Source of the DNA: Streptomyces rugosispiralis
Lineage (GTDB): Bacteria; Actinomycetota; Actinomycetes; Streptomycetales; Streptomycetaceae
Reading direction: 5' to 3'
DNA length: 64,000 nt
NCBI RefSeq assembly: GCF_024505145.1
Contig: NZ_JANIAA010000003.1
Span: 124,001 to 188,000, forward strand
The notes under the pieces: model-generated
Told to the model about the DNA's origin: nothing
Database searches by the model: none
The model's input: only the letters and a program-made list of their open reading frames with translations
Program-made: the position numbers and the translations under genes
In this document: piece by piece, positions 1 to 8,735 of the stretch
How positions within the stretch are numbered: position 1 is the stretch's first letter
How the letters are laid out: every line of letters starts with the position of its first letter

Positions 1-2018
1 GTGAGCAGCGCGACCCGGCCGCGGGTGCGGTGGTCCACCTGCCAGACCGCGGCCGCGGCCAGCACACTGCCCTGGGAGTGGCCGGAGATGACCAGCCGAC
101 CGCCGTACCGGCGGGTCCAGGTCTCCATCCGCCAGGTGAGATCGGGAACGGCCCGCTCGGCGTAGCACGGCGGCGCGAAGGGGTGGGCGGCGCGCGGCCA
201 GAAGGTGCCCACGTCCCACAGGATGCCGATGGTGCGGCGGGCTGAGGGGCTGCGGTAGGCGCGGCGGGCAAAGGTGACCAGCATCAGGAAGGCCAGCCCC
301 ATCAGCCAGGAGCCCAGCGCCTGCGCGGTCTGGGCGGCGGCGTCCACGACCCCGGGCGCGCCGTCGGCGGCCCGCCCCGGCACCTCGTTGGTGACCCAGG
401 CCGCGGTGACGGCCAGGGCGCCGAACAGCAGGGTGAGCAACGCGACGGGGCCGACGATCCAGGGGACGGAGTCGGTGAGGCCCGCGCGGGCGATGGTGCT
501 CGCGATCCGCCGGGTCCGTACGGCGTCGGGCCGCTCCCCCGGGTAGCCGTCCATGATGGTCGGCAACAGCCGGTCGCGCACCCGCCACACCCTTACGGTG
601 AAGATCAGCAGCAGGACGACCAGGGCCAGCAGCAGCGCGGGGATGGCCGTGGCCAGCCAGGTCAGCAGCACCGGAGGCGCTATCCCCGGCCCCTCGCCCG
701 GGGTGCCGCCGCCGTCGAGCCAGTCGGCGAAGCGCTGGGCGACACCGCCCGCGAGCACCGCGCCGAGCCCACAGGCGAGCACCGCGACGGCGGGCCCGGC
801 GAGCCCGTACAGCGGGGTGCGGCCGGGCGCGGCCCGGTGGAGGACCAGGGCGCACACCGCCATGATCACGATCAGCGCGCCCTCCCCGATGGCGATGGCG
901 CAGAACGCCTGGTTGCCCGGCAGCTGGTCGGTGGAGACCCAGCCGGGGCGGGACCAGCCGGCGTACAGGACGGAGAGCGCCAGCACCCCGAGGGCGGCGC
1001 CGGGCAGCGCGGTGATGGTGAGGCGGTCCAGGTTCGCGTCGACCTTGGTCTCACTGCGGCCGCGGTAGCAGACCACGGCCACCACCGTGACCGCGCCCGC
1101 GCAGAGCAGCGTCAGCAGCGCCCACCCCGCGGCGTCCTGCGGCCCGCTGCCGCCCGGTTCGCGGTCGTAGGTGGTGGTGGGCAGGGTCAGGCCCGCCGCG
1201 ATGGTGAGGAAGCCGGCGGCGGTGTGCGCGGCGCGCAGCCGGGCGACGATCCTGCGGCCGTACCAGAAGCCGGGCAGGCACAGCGCGGGGCGGTTGCCCG
1301 CCTCGGGCGCGGACTCGTCGACCGGGCGCTCCAGCGGCGGGGACGACTCGTACGCGCTCCAGGTGCGGTTCGACAGGTACCACAGCAGTCCGGTGAGCGC
1401 GCCGGGCAGCACCGCGGCGAGCGCGAGCCTGCGGCCGGGCTGGCTCCACCAGCCGTGGTTCTCCGGGGACAGGAAGCCGAGCCAGGACTTGCCCCCGGCG
1501 CAGTCGGCCGAACCGGCGCACTGCCAGGCGACCAGGTCCAGGGCCACCTCGCAGGCCCCGGCGATCAGCAGCACGGTCAGGGTGAGCGCCACGAGCCGGA
1601 CCAGCAGGCCGTAGGTGCGCACGGTCCGCTCGCGGCGGTCGGCCGGGGGCCGCATCCAGTGGGCGAGGTTGGCGACCATGAACGGCAGTAAAAGCAGCCA
1701 CAGCGCGCGGGAGCCGTTGCCCGAGGTGAGGTTGCACCAGACGTACGCCTCACGGATCGGGCCGTCGCGGTCCGGGCCCTCGCGGTCCTCCGGCGGGCGC
1801 TGCTCGGCGTCGATGTCGTCCGCCCTGCGGTAGACCGCCGCGGTCTCGTCGCCGGTGACCAGGCTGGTGCGCGGATCGCCCAGCATCTCCTCGGGGGTGG
1901 TGCCGCCCACTCCGTGGACGAGGAGTTCCAGATCGGGTGGCGGCGCCCCGCCCTTGCGGGCTGTCTTCGCCTGTTCCGCAGCGTCGGCCGGTGTGTCCGT
2001 ACGCATGGTCGATGGCAC
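1..2018 (-). CDS. Membrane protein with split alpha/beta hydrolase motifs (3' end outside window)
   Basis: The reading frame is open from a GTG at 2018 to the left edge, so the C-terminus is missing; about 672 residues are visible. The GTG has GGGGGA four bases upstream; an ATG at 2006 is the alternative but its spacing is poor. Near residue 34 is V-H-G-V-G-G, like the HG oxyanion motif that ends the first strand of alpha/beta hydrolases. A long central part has many hydrophobic segments (from about residue 90). Near residue 646 is G-H-S-Q-G, the nucleophile elbow, with Ser648 the likely nucleophile. The fold would therefore be interrupted by a membrane domain of about 600 residues. I know of Streptomyces integral membrane proteins of this style but no assigned substrate. 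It is divergent from the DeoR regulator. Confidence 0.7.
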   Translation of the reverse strand, partial: MPSTMRTDTPADAAEQAKTARKGGAPPPDLELLVHGVGGTTPEEMLGDPRTSLVTGDETAAVYRRADDIDAEQRPPEDREGPDRDGPIREAYVWCNLTSGNGSRALWLLLLPFMVANLAHWMRPPADRRERTVRTYGLLVRLVALTLTVLLIAGACEVALDLVAWQCAGSADCAGGKSWLGFLSPENHGWWSQPGRRLALAAVLPGALTGLLWYLSNRTWSAYESSPPLERPVDESAPEAGNRPALCLPGFWYGRRIVARLRAAHTAAGFLTIAAGLTLPTTTYDREPGGSGPQDAAGWALLTLLCAGAVTVVAVVCYRGRSETKVDANLDRLTITALPGAALGVLALSVLYAGWSRPGWVSTDQLPGNQAFCAIAIGEGALIVIMAVCALVLHRAAPGRTPLYGLAGPAVAVLACGLGAVLAGGVAQRFADWLDGGGTPGEGPGIAPPVLLTWLATAIPALLLALVVLLLIFTVRVWRVRDRLLPTIMDGYPGERPDAVRTRRIASTIARAGLTDSVPWIVGPVALLTLLFGALAVTAAWVTNEVPGRAADGAPGVVDAAAQTAQALGSWLMGLAFLMLVTFARRAYRSPSARRTIGILWDVGTFWPRAAHPFAPPCYAERAVPDLTWRMETWTRRYGGRLVISGHSQGSVLAAAAVWQVDHRTRGRVALL

Positions 2019-2209
2019 CGTGTCCCCCGATCCCGGTGTGGTGCGGTCGTGCTGGCTCCAGGATTGTGCCCATCGGCCACCGTCCCCGACCCTGACACGG
2101 CGGGCGTGGCGAAATCGTAACCCCGGGTGCACCGGCGCTCGGCTGTCCTCACCTCGTGCGAAGATGAACGCTCGGCCGACGAGGGCCGACCGGAGGGAGA
2201 CGAGGCAGG

Positions 2210-3055
2210 GTGAGCGACAACCAGAACCTGCTGGCGGAGCAGCGGCGTGCCCTGATTCTCGATGAGGTCAGGCGGCGCGGCGGGGTGCGGGTCAACGAGC
2301 TGACGCGCAAGCTCAATGTCTCGGACATGACGGTTCGTCGCGATCTGGACGCGCTGGCCCGGCTGGGCGTGGTGGAGAAGGTGCACGGCGGGGCCGTGCC
2401 GGTGGCCGAGGCGAGCACGTACGAGCCCGGGTTCGAGGCCAAGTCGGGCCTCGAGCTGAGCGCCAAGGAGGACATCGCCAAGGCGGCGGCCGCGATGGTC
2501 ACGCCGGGCACCGCGATCGCCCTGGCCGGCGGCACCACGGCCTTCGCACTGGCCCAGCAGTTGCTGGAGGTGCCCGACCTGACGGTGGTCACGAACTCGG
2601 TCCGGGTGGCCGATGTGTTCTACAACGCCCAGCGGTCGGCGGCGCTCGGCGGGGTGGGCCCGCGCCCGGGCGCGGCCACCGTCGTGCTCACCGGCGGGGT
2701 GCGGACACCGTCGGACACGCTGGTGGGGCCGGTCGCGGACGCGGCGGTGCGCTCCCTCCACTTCGATGTGCTGTTCCTCGGGGTGCACGGCATATCGGTG
2801 GAGGCGGGTCTGTCGACGCCGAACCTCGCGGAGGCGGAGACCAACCGCCACTTCGTCAGGGCCGCGCGGCGGGTGGTGGTGGTCGCGGACCACACCAAGT
2901 GGGGCACGGTGGGGCTGAGTTCGTTCGCCTCGCTGGACCAGGTGGACGCGCTGGTCACGGACCCGGGGCTGCCGGAGGAGGCACGGGCGGAGATCTCCGA
3001 GTATCTGCCGGAGCTGGTGGTGGCGGGCGAGCCGGTCCGCACCGCAGACATCTGA
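2210..3055 (+). CDS. DeoR-family transcriptional regulator
   Basis: A 281-residue protein with the standard DeoR layout. An N-terminal helix-turn-helix (about residues 10-62) carries the family signature V-S-D-M-T-V-R-R-D-L-D and V-H-G-G-A. A C-terminal sugar-phosphate sensor domain follows (about 80-240), with the glycine-rich A-L-A-G-G-T-T binding loop and later VVVVADHTKWG. The start is GTG at 2210 with GGAGGGA about 11 bases upstream. DeoR proteins usually repress sugar or nucleoside catabolism and are released by a phosphorylated intermediate. No sugar operon lies beside it here (the neighbours are a membrane hydrolase and an SRPBCC protein), so its target cannot be named. Confidence 0.9.
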   Translation: MSDNQNLLAEQRRALILDEVRRRGGVRVNELTRKLNVSDMTVRRDLDALARLGVVEKVHGGAVPVAEASTYEPGFEAKSGLELSAKEDIAKAAAAMVTPGTAIALAGGTTAFALAQQLLEVPDLTVVTNSVRVADVFYNAQRSAALGGVGPRPGAATVVLTGGVRTPSDTLVGPVADAAVRSLHFDVLFLGVHGISVEAGLSTPNLAEAETNRHFVRAARRVVVVADHTKWGTVGLSSFASLDQVDALVTDPGLPEEARAEISEYLPELVVAGEPVRTADI

Positions 3056-3079
3056 CACCCCGCCAGTTATCGTGTGTCC

Positions 3080-3550
3080 ATGACACACCGGTTGCGTTCC
3101 GTCGGGCTGGAGTACGCCGAGACCGCCCCGGTGCGGCTCGTCTTCGTCGCCAAGATCCCGGCCGCCCCCGAGGCGGTGTTCGAGGCGTTCACCGATGTCG
3201 AGGGCTGGCCCCGGTGGTTCCGGCAGGTGAGGGACGCCCGCTCCACGGACGGCGGCAAGCGACGGGAGATCCGCCTCATGGGCGGCACCCGCTTCCGCGA
3301 GACGGTCATGGCGGCGGATCCGTACGAGCGCTACGCCTACCGCGTCGACGAGACCAACGTGCCGGGGCTGCGGGCGCTGCTCGAGGAGTGGACGCTGCGG
3401 CCCTCGGACGGCGGGACCGTGGTGCGCTATGTCTTCGCGGTGGACGGCACGGCGGTGCTGCGCGGTGCCGTCCGGGCGATGCGGCCGGGTCTGCGGCGCG
3501 CGTTCCACCAGGCGGTGCGGAACCTGGACCGGATGGTGGCGGCGGTCTGA
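3080..3550 (+). CDS. SRPBCC family protein (polyketide cyclase/START-like fold)
   Basis: A 156-residue single-domain protein. The pattern is typical of SRPBCC proteins: an early strand (VRLVFVAKIPA), then P-E-A-V-F-E-A-F-T-D-V-E-G-W-P-R-W-F, then alternating strands and a long C-terminal helix (FHQAVRNLDRMVAAV). The domain binds hydrophobic ligands in a helix-grip cavity; no substrate can be inferred. The gene lies 24 bases after the DeoR stop on the same strand and may be cotranscribed. ATG at 3080 is chosen; an in-frame GTG at 3074 is equally possible. The stop codon TGA at 3548 begins the first unit of a roughly 43-nt tandem repeat. Confidence 0.8.
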   Translation: MTHRLRSVGLEYAETAPVRLVFVAKIPAAPEAVFEAFTDVEGWPRWFRQVRDARSTDGGKRREIRLMGGTRFRETVMAADPYERYAYRVDETNVPGLRALLEEWTLRPSDGGTVVRYVFAVDGTAVLRGAVRAMRPGLRRAFHQAVRNLDRMVAAV

Positions 3551-3650
3551 CGACGGCCGTAAGGACGTGACGGCGGCCATGCACGCCGCCTGACGACGGC
3601 CGTAAGGACGTGACGGCGGCCATACGCGCGCCTGACGACGGCCGTAAGGG
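3548..3650. repeat. Tandem repeat, unit 42-43 nt, about 2.4 copies
   Basis: Units start at 3548, 3591 and 3633 with TGACGACGGCCGTAAGGACG; the third is cut short and diverges after CCGTAAGG. The first unit begins with the stop codon of the SRPBCC gene, and the array fills the gap to the convergent PLP-enzyme gene. There is no spacer structure, so it is not a CRISPR. Confidence 0.85.
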
Positions 3651-3656
3651 CGGCGG

Positions 3657-4829
3657 TCAGTCCGTCCAGTTGCCGGTGGTGAGGAAGATGTCGAGCGTCT
3701 TCACATACAGCTCGATGTCCAGCCCCTGCTCCTCGAGCCACGCGTCCGAGTAGTACTTGTCCAGATACCGCTCCCCCGGATCGCACAGCAGCGTCACCAC
3801 GCTCCCGGTCCGCCCGGCGGCGACCATCTCCGCGACGATCCGCAGCGCGCTCCACAGCCCCGTCCCCGTGGAGCCGCCCGCCTTACGGCCGATGGCCCGC
3901 TCCAGGGCGCGCACGGCCGCGACGCTCGCCGCGTCCGGGACCTTCATCATCCGGTCGATCGCGCCCGGTACGAAGCTGGGCTCCATCCGGGGACGGCCGA
4001 TGCCCTCGATGCGTGAGCCGTGGTCGCTGGAGGCGTGGGCGTCATGGTGCACCCAGCCGTCGAAGAAGCAGGAGTTCTCCGGGTCGGCGACGCACACCCG
4101 GGTGTCGTACTGCATGTAGTGGACATAGCGGGCGATGGTCGCCGAGGTGCCACCGGTGCCCGCCGTGGCCACGACCCACGCCGGTTCGGGATAGCGCTCC
4201 AGACGAAGCTGCTGATAGATCGACTCGGCGATGTTGTTGTTGCCCCGCCAGTCCGTGGCCCGCTCGGCGTAGGTGAACTGGTCCATGTAGTGGCCCCCGG
4301 ATTCCGCCGCGAGAGCGGCGGACTCCTCGTACATCGTCCGTGGGTCGTCCACGAAATGGCACTGGCCGCCATGGAATTCGATCAGGCGGCACTTCTCCCG
4401 GCTGGTCGTGCGGGGCATCACCGCGATGAAGGGCACCCCGATCAGCTTGGCGAAGTACGCCTCGGATACGGCGGTGGAGCCGCTGGACGCCTCGATCACG
4501 GGCTTGCCCGGCCGGATCCAGCCGTTGCACAGCCCATAGAGGAACAGCGAGCGTGCCAGGCGGTGCTTGAGACTTCCCGTGGGGTGGGTGGACTCGTCCT
4601 TGAGGTAGAGGTCGATCCCCCAGCGCTCGGGCAGCGGAAAGCTCAGCAGATGGGTGTCCGCGGACCGCTGGGCGTCGGCCTGCACCTTGCGGACGGCGTC
4701 CTTCAGCCACTCGCGGTAGCCGTGGTCGCTGCGGTCCACGTCGATCGTCTCGATACTGCCGCGCGCCGTGCCGTCCAACGCCCACTCCTTCTGCTTGTGC
4801 CTCATGCCCAGCCCAGGTGGCATACTCAT
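3657..4829 (-). CDS. PLP-dependent cysteine synthase-like protein
   Basis: About 390 residues of the fold-type II PLP family (cysteine synthase/threonine synthase superfamily). The Schiff-base lysine is in H-P-T-G-S-L-K-H-R (about K88), followed by the substrate loop A-S-S-G-S-T-A. A glycine-rich phosphate-binding loop is in [10 protein letters not shown], and C-D-P-G-E-R-Y lies near the end. It has the usual catalytic core but is longer than CysK (about 310), with N- and C-terminal extensions, and its real substrate may not be O-acetylserine. ATG 4829 (GAGG 11 bases upstream) is preferred; ATG 4805 or an upstream start at 4898 are alternatives. It is convergent with the SRPBCC gene and divergent from the small gene at 4958. 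Confidence 0.85.
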   Translation of the reverse strand: MSMPPGLGMRHKQKEWALDGTARGSIETIDVDRSDHGYREWLKDAVRKVQADAQRSADTHLLSFPLPERWGIDLYLKDESTHPTGSLKHRLARSLFLYGLCNGWIRPGKPVIEASSGSTAVSEAYFAKLIGVPFIAVMPRTTSREKCRLIEFHGGQCHFVDDPRTMYEESAALAAESGGHYMDQFTYAERATDWRGNNNIAESIYQQLRLERYPEPAWVVATAGTGGTSATIARYVHYMQYDTRVCVADPENSCFFDGWVHHDAHASSDHGSRIEGIGRPRMEPSFVPGAIDRMMKVPDAASVAAVRALERAIGRKAGGSTGTGLWSALRIVAEMVAAGRTGSVVTLLCDPGERYLDKYYSDAWLEEQGLDIELYVKTLDIFLTTGNWTD

Positions 4830-4957
4830 GCCGTTTCGATCCTCATTGTCCCCCAGTGCGCCCTGGTGTCCGGGGCCGGTCACGGGCACACTGCGCAACA
4901 GGGAAAATGAGAGGCGGCGGCACAGTGCCAGTCGGAGCCATCGGGGAGGCGGTTGTG

Positions 4958-5293
4958 ATGGCCGATACGGAGTTCAACGCCAGGGGAGTGCGGATCGAGC
5001 GGTTCCTGCGCTCGGTGACCCGCGCCGGACAGGTCATGATCAAGGACGGCAGGCTGCAGTTGCTGACCAGTTACGGCAGCGAGATCGACAGCGCGCCCGT
5101 GCAATCGGTGCGGGCGAGCAAGCCCTGGTTCGTGGACGGGGACCAGGCCATGGCCACCGTGAACGGCACCCGTTACCGCCTCACCCTCGGCTCGCAGGAC
5201 GCCAAGTCCACCGCTGCCAAGTCCGGCTCGGGCGCCGCCAGCCGCTTCCTCGACGCCGTCCGGTCTGCCCGGGGGCATGCCCCGAAGAGGTGA
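4958..5293 (+). CDS. Small conserved hypothetical protein
   Basis: A soluble 111-residue protein with no membrane segment or signal peptide, and I do not recognise its family. It begins [18 protein letters not shown] and contains a central beta-rich stretch ([22 protein letters not shown]). The C-terminus is Ala/Ser/Lys-rich and basic. GGGGAGG at 4943-4949 lies 8 bases before ATG 4958; an in-frame GTG at 4955 is the other choice. It is divergent from the PLP-enzyme gene. The coding call rests on third-position GC bias and the good ribosome site. Confidence 0.7.
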   Translation: MADTEFNARGVRIERFLRSVTRAGQVMIKDGRLQLLTSYGSEIDSAPVQSVRASKPWFVDGDQAMATVNGTRYRLTLGSQDAKSTAAKSGSGAASRFLDAVRSARGHAPKR

Positions 5294-5477
5294 GGCGGCC
5301 GAGTTGCGCGTGCGCGCGGTGGGACCGACCCTGGACGAGTATCAGTATCACTGAGGGTCAACAAGCGGTGACGCTGAGAACCGTCCCACCGGTCGCGCCC
5401 AGCAGCCACCACTGCTGAACGTGTTCGTCGCCCGCATCTGAATCAGGCTAGCCCCACGTCTTCAGGGAGTCGCAGCC

Positions 5478-6263
5478 GTGATCAGTCGTCCTAGCAGGCA
5501 TTGCACGGTGGAGCTGCAGGCCCTGCCGTCGCGGATCGGACAGGTCCGCAGAATCGTGTCGGCGCAGTTGCGCTACTGGCATCTGGATCCGCTCATCGAC
5601 CCGGCGGCGCTCGGCGTCACCGAACTGCTCACCAATGTCCATCGGCACGCCCAGCCGGACAAGCAGTGCACGGTGGAGATCGTTCTCATGCTGGACCGGC
5701 TGACCGTTTCGGTCCGCGACCAGGATCCGCGACTGCCTCGCGTCCAGGCGTGCGATCCCTTCGCCACCCACGGCAGGGGGCTCGCGCTGGTCGCGGCCGT
5801 CAGCCAGAGCTGGGGGATGCAGGCGCGGGACGACGGCGGCGGGAAGGTCGTCTGGTTCACGCTGGCCGTGCCGCTGCCCACCGCCACCGCCAAGCCGCCC
5901 CTCGCCTCGCCTGGAACGGGCCGCACCGCTGGAACGGGCCGCACCGCGCCGCGCCTTCGTACGCGTACGGACGCCTCCCGTCCGGCGCCGGCGCCCACCG
6001 CGCCCCGCACCGGCCCCGGGCCCGCACCCGAGCCTGTCGTCACCCCGGCACCGGCGCCCGTCGCCCCGATACCCGTCACCCCGGCACCGGCGCCCGCGCC
6101 CGTCGCCCCCGAACCCGTCGCCGCCGCACCGGCCCCCACTGCCGCCGTCGCACCGGCCCCGGCCCCGGCTCCGACTCCGGCCCCGGCCCCCGCACCGGCC
6201 GCTCCGGCGCCCGCGGTGCGCGAGCGGGCCCCCGCGGCCGCCCGGTCGGCAGCCTCCCGCTGA
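5478..6263 (+). CDS. Anti-sigma-type ATP-binding protein with Ala/Pro-rich tail
   Basis: The N-terminal half (residues 1-135) is an RsbW-like GHKL ATPase: a helix with G-V-T-E-L-L-T-N-V-H-R-H (N-box), V-R-D-Q-D-P (G1-like) and T-H-G-R-G-L-A-L-V (G2). Such proteins act as serine kinases/anti-sigma factors in Streptomyces. From about residue 145 to 261 the chain is low-complexity Ala/Pro/Val (repeats of PAPAP, ATP-type units), likely an unstructured spacer or cell-wall-type tail; no membrane segment is seen. The start is GTG 5478 with AGGGAG about 8 bases upstream. No sigma factor or antagonist gene is adjacent. Confidence 0.85.
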   Translation: MISRPSRHCTVELQALPSRIGQVRRIVSAQLRYWHLDPLIDPAALGVTELLTNVHRHAQPDKQCTVEIVLMLDRLTVSVRDQDPRLPRVQACDPFATHGRGLALVAAVSQSWGMQARDDGGGKVVWFTLAVPLPTATAKPPLASPGTGRTAGTGRTAPRLRTRTDASRPAPAPTAPRTGPGPAPEPVVTPAPAPVAPIPVTPAPAPAPVAPEPVAAAPAPTAAVAPAPAPAPTPAPAPAPAAPAPAVRERAPAAARSAASR

Positions 6264-6273
6264 GCACGCGAGC

Positions 6274-6297
6274 GTCCCGCCTCCGGCGAGGCGGGAC
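6274..6297. terminator. Bidirectional hairpin terminator
   Basis: A perfect 9-bp stem GTCCCGCCT / AGGCGGGAC with a 6-nt loop lies between the convergent ATPase gene (ends 6263) and SHOCT gene (ends 6341). There is no U-run, as is common in Streptomyces. Confidence 0.8.
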
Positions 6298-6340
6298 AGC
6301 CCGGACAGACCCGGCGGACCGTACGGCCCGGCCTCCGCCG

Positions 6341-6643
6341 TCAGAGGGCCCCGCCCTTCGTCGCGTGGCGGCCGAACTGCTCGTCCAGGACCGACAGTCG
6401 GCGCCAGTACTCGTCCTCGTCGATCTCACCGGCCGCGAAGCGACGGCCCAGCACCGCGATCGGCGATCGCTCGCCGAAGTCCACGGGGCCGGGGCCGTGC
6501 CGCCAGGGGGCGCGTCCGCGCCATCCGGCGCGCCGCAGCACGAAGACCGCGCCGCCGACGACCAGCGCCCACATCAGTGGGAAGAGCAGAATCCAGGGTC
6601 CGGGGCCATCGCCGTCGGCGAAGCCGTGCGCCAGGGTGGTCAT
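6341..6643 (-). CDS. SHOCT domain membrane protein
   Basis: A 100-residue protein. One hydrophobic segment (about residues 15-37, WILLFPLMWALVVGGAVFVL) is followed by a basic, Gly/Pro-rich linker and a C-terminal SHOCT motif (about 62-90: P-I-A-V-L-G-R-R-F-A-A-G-E-I-D-E-D-E-Y-W). SHOCT domains are short C-terminal modules that often mediate oligomerisation. The ATG at 6643 is preceded by AGGAGCGCG. It is monocistronic and convergent with the ATPase gene. Confidence 0.85.
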   Translation of the reverse strand: MTTLAHGFADGDGPGPWILLFPLMWALVVGGAVFVLRRAGWRGRAPWRHGPGPVDFGERSPIAVLGRRFAAGEIDEDEYWRRLSVLDEQFGRHATKGGAL

Positions 6644-6791
6644 GGTGATCGCGCTCCTCTGGAGTGGTTTCTCATGGCCCTCGTCTCGTGGCCACTCCCG
6701 AGGATCACTCCCTTACGGTGCCCCGGTCGTCGTACGGCCGACGACAGTTCCGGTACCTCCCGGGGAGTACGCGCAGCGGCCCGGCCGCTCT

Positions 6792-6809
6792 GTACCTACT
6801 AGTGTGTAC
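6792..6809. promoter_or_regulatory. Imperfect palindrome, likely operator of the DUF4865 gene
   Basis: GTACCTACTAGTGTGTAC matches its own reverse complement at 14 of 18 positions, and it overlaps the probable -10 area about 60 bases before the DUF4865 start. A TetR-type operator would look like this; no cognate regulator is adjacent. Confidence 0.45.
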
Positions 6810-6869
6810 GATCGAAGGAGCCGAGGACGACCGCATGCGAACACACACCCCGCCGACAGGAGTTCACCG

Positions 6870-7457
6870 ATGCTCGCCATGCAGTACCGGATCACCCTGC
6901 CCGCCGACTACGACATGAAGATCATCCGGCGCCGGGTGGAGACGAAAGGGCCGCTGCTCGACGGCTTCTCAGGGCTGGGCCTCAAGGCGTACGGCATCCG
7001 GGAGCGCGGGGTGGACGGCTCGCCGGTCCATCAGTACGCGCCGTTCTATCTGTGGACCGCGCCCGAGGCCATGAACCGCTTTCTGTGGGGCCCCGGATTC
7101 CAGGGCATCGTCCGGGACTTCGGCAGACCCTCGGTCGAGCACTGGCAGGGGCTCGCGTTCGAGCGGGGCCCGGCCGCGGGCACCGTGCCGCGCGCCGCCA
7201 CCCGCCACGCCGAGCCGGTCCCGGCCGCCGCCGACCCCGCCTCCGCCGTCGAGGGCGCGCTGGCGCGGCTGGCCGAGCGCGCCCGTAAGGACGGCGTCCA
7301 CACCACGGCCCTCGGCATCGACCCGCGCGGCTGGGAGCTGATCCACTTCACGCTCTGGGAGGACTCCGCACCGACGTCGGAGCCCGGCGACCGCTACCAG
7401 GTGCTCCATCTGTCGACCCCGGACCTGGAGGCGCTCCCCCGGGGGCGGCAGTGGTGA
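6870..7457 (+). CDS. DUF4865 family protein
   Basis: A 195-residue protein. It begins M-L-A-M-Q-Y-R-I-T-L-P-A-D-Y-D-M and continues with G-L-G-L-K-A-Y and Y-A-P-F-Y-L-W, the pattern I associate with DUF4865 proteins, which have a ferredoxin-like dimeric alpha-beta barrel look. Such genes often sit beside TetR regulators and monooxygenases. No catalytic role is established. The start is ATG 6870 with CAGGAG seven bases upstream. It converges on the ROK regulator, whose stop is 13 bases away. A palindromic operator candidate lies upstream. Confidence 0.75.
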   Translation: MLAMQYRITLPADYDMKIIRRRVETKGPLLDGFSGLGLKAYGIRERGVDGSPVHQYAPFYLWTAPEAMNRFLWGPGFQGIVRDFGRPSVEHWQGLAFERGPAAGTVPRAATRHAEPVPAAADPASAVEGALARLAERARKDGVHTTALGIDPRGWELIHFTLWEDSAPTSEPGDRYQVLHLSTPDLEALPRGRQW

Positions 7458-7469
7458 CCGCTGGACGGG

Positions 7470-8699
7470 TCAGCCCACGCCCAGGGCCGCCAAGGGGTCG
7501 TCCAGCACCGGCTGCCACGCCAACTCCGCCGCCCCGACCAGGCTGTTGTGGTCCAGCGTGCAGGGCAGAATCGGCACGCCCCCGCTGCGGCCCCACAGGC
7601 TGCGCTCCGCCACCACCGCGCGCAGCCGCTCCGGATCGGCCTCCAGGAGCTCGCGGTGCAGCCCGCCGAGGATGATGCGGTCCGGGTTGAGGATGTTGAC
7701 CAGGCCGGCGAGGCCGAGGCCGAGGCGGTCGATGAGCTGCTCGGTGGCCGCCCTTACGGACGGCGCCGTGGCGTACTCCTCGCGCAGCAGATCGCGAGCC
7801 TGTTGCAGCAGGGACACCTCCGGGCCCGGTTCGCGCCCGGCCGCCGTGAGGAAGGCGAGCGGATCGGCCTCGATGTCCAGACAGCCGCGGCTGCCGCAGT
7901 GGCAGGGCGGGCCCTCGGGGTTGACGGTCAGATGGCCCACCTCGAGGGCCAGCCCCGCGCTCCCCGTGTGCAGCCGTCCGTCGAGCACCAGCGCGCCACC
8001 GACGCCCCGGTGCCCGGTGGCGACGCAGAGCAGATGCTGGGCGCCGCCGCCCGCGCCATGGCGGTGTTCGGCGAGCGCGGCCAGGTTGACGTCATTGCCC
8101 GCGAAGCCGGTGACCGGCTCACCGTCGTCGCCGCGGATCCCGGCCGCGGCCAGGCTGCGGCTGAACAGCTCGCGCACCGGGGCGCCCGCGGGCCAGGCGA
8201 CGTGCAGCGGGTTCAGGGCGGTGCCCTCCGGTTCGGCGACCGCGGACGGGACGGCGAGCCCCGCGCCCACACAGCGGCGGCCGGTCTCCCGCAGCAGCCG
8301 GACACCGGCCTCGACGACCGCGTCGATCACATGCGCCGGGTCCGCGGGTACGGTCATGCAGCCGGGCGCGGTGGCCACGGTCTGCCCGCCGAGCCCGACC
8401 AGCGCCGCCCGGAAGCCGTCGGCGTGCACCTGGGCGGCGAGCGCGACCGGCCCGTGCGGCGCGATCGACAGCCGGTGCGAGGGACGGCCCTGTGCCCCGG
8501 CGGCCCCGAGCGGCCGTGAGTCGACCCGGATCAGCCCGAGCGCCTCCAACTCGGCGGCGACGGCGCCCGCGGTCGCGCGGGTCACCCCGAGTTCGGCGGT
8601 GAGCACGGCGCGGGTGGGGGCGCGGCCGGTGTGGACGAGTGCCAGTGCCGGGCCAAGAGCGCTTCGGCCGCGCTCGAGCCTTGTCCGTGTCTGGGTCAC
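7470..8699 (-). CDS. ROK family transcriptional regulator
   Basis: About 409 residues. An N-terminal winged helix (about 20-75, T-R-A-V-L-T-A-E-L-G-V-T-R-A-T) is followed by a ROK sugar-kinase-like domain. The ROK zinc/signature motif C-H-C-G-S-R-G-C-L-D is present, with Asp where sugar kinases usually have Glu, consistent with a sensor rather than a kinase. GTG 8699 is chosen; an upstream TTG at 8729 adds ten residues. It is divergent from an MFS transporter whose start is only 17 bases away, the usual arrangement of a regulator with its target. The likely role is repression of the transporter gene with a sugar or related ligand as inducer. Confidence 0.88.
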   Translation of the reverse strand: MTQTRTRLERGRSALGPALALVHTGRAPTRAVLTAELGVTRATAGAVAAELEALGLIRVDSRPLGAAGAQGRPSHRLSIAPHGPVALAAQVHADGFRAALVGLGGQTVATAPGCMTVPADPAHVIDAVVEAGVRLLRETGRRCVGAGLAVPSAVAEPEGTALNPLHVAWPAGAPVRELFSRSLAAAGIRGDDGEPVTGFAGNDVNLAALAEHRHGAGGGAQHLLCVATGHRGVGGALVLDGRLHTGSAGLALEVGHLTVNPEGPPCHCGSRGCLDIEADPLAFLTAAGREPGPEVSLLQQARDLLREEYATAPSVRAATEQLIDRLGLGLAGLVNILNPDRIILGGLHRELLEADPERLRAVVAERSLWGRSGGVPILPCTLDHNSLVGAAELAWQPVLDDPLAALGVG

Positions 8700-8704
8700 G
8701 CCTC

Positions 8705-8735
8705 TATTCTCACTTTGTGCCGACTCCAAACAAAA
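8705..8735. promoter_or_regulatory. Divergent promoter/operator between ROK regulator and MFS gene
   Basis: TATTCT at 8705-8710 could be the -10 of a leaderless MFS transcript beginning at GTG 8717. TTTGT at 8714 and ACAAA about ten bases further on form an inverted repeat around the MFS start, a plausible ROK operator. Confidence 0.4.

Noticed and set aside
1577..3580. A 667-codon minus-strand open frame overlapping the DeoR and membrane-hydrolase genes
   Set aside because: It is Arg/His-rich with no domain pattern and runs antisense to a clear DeoR gene; such frames are expected at this GC.
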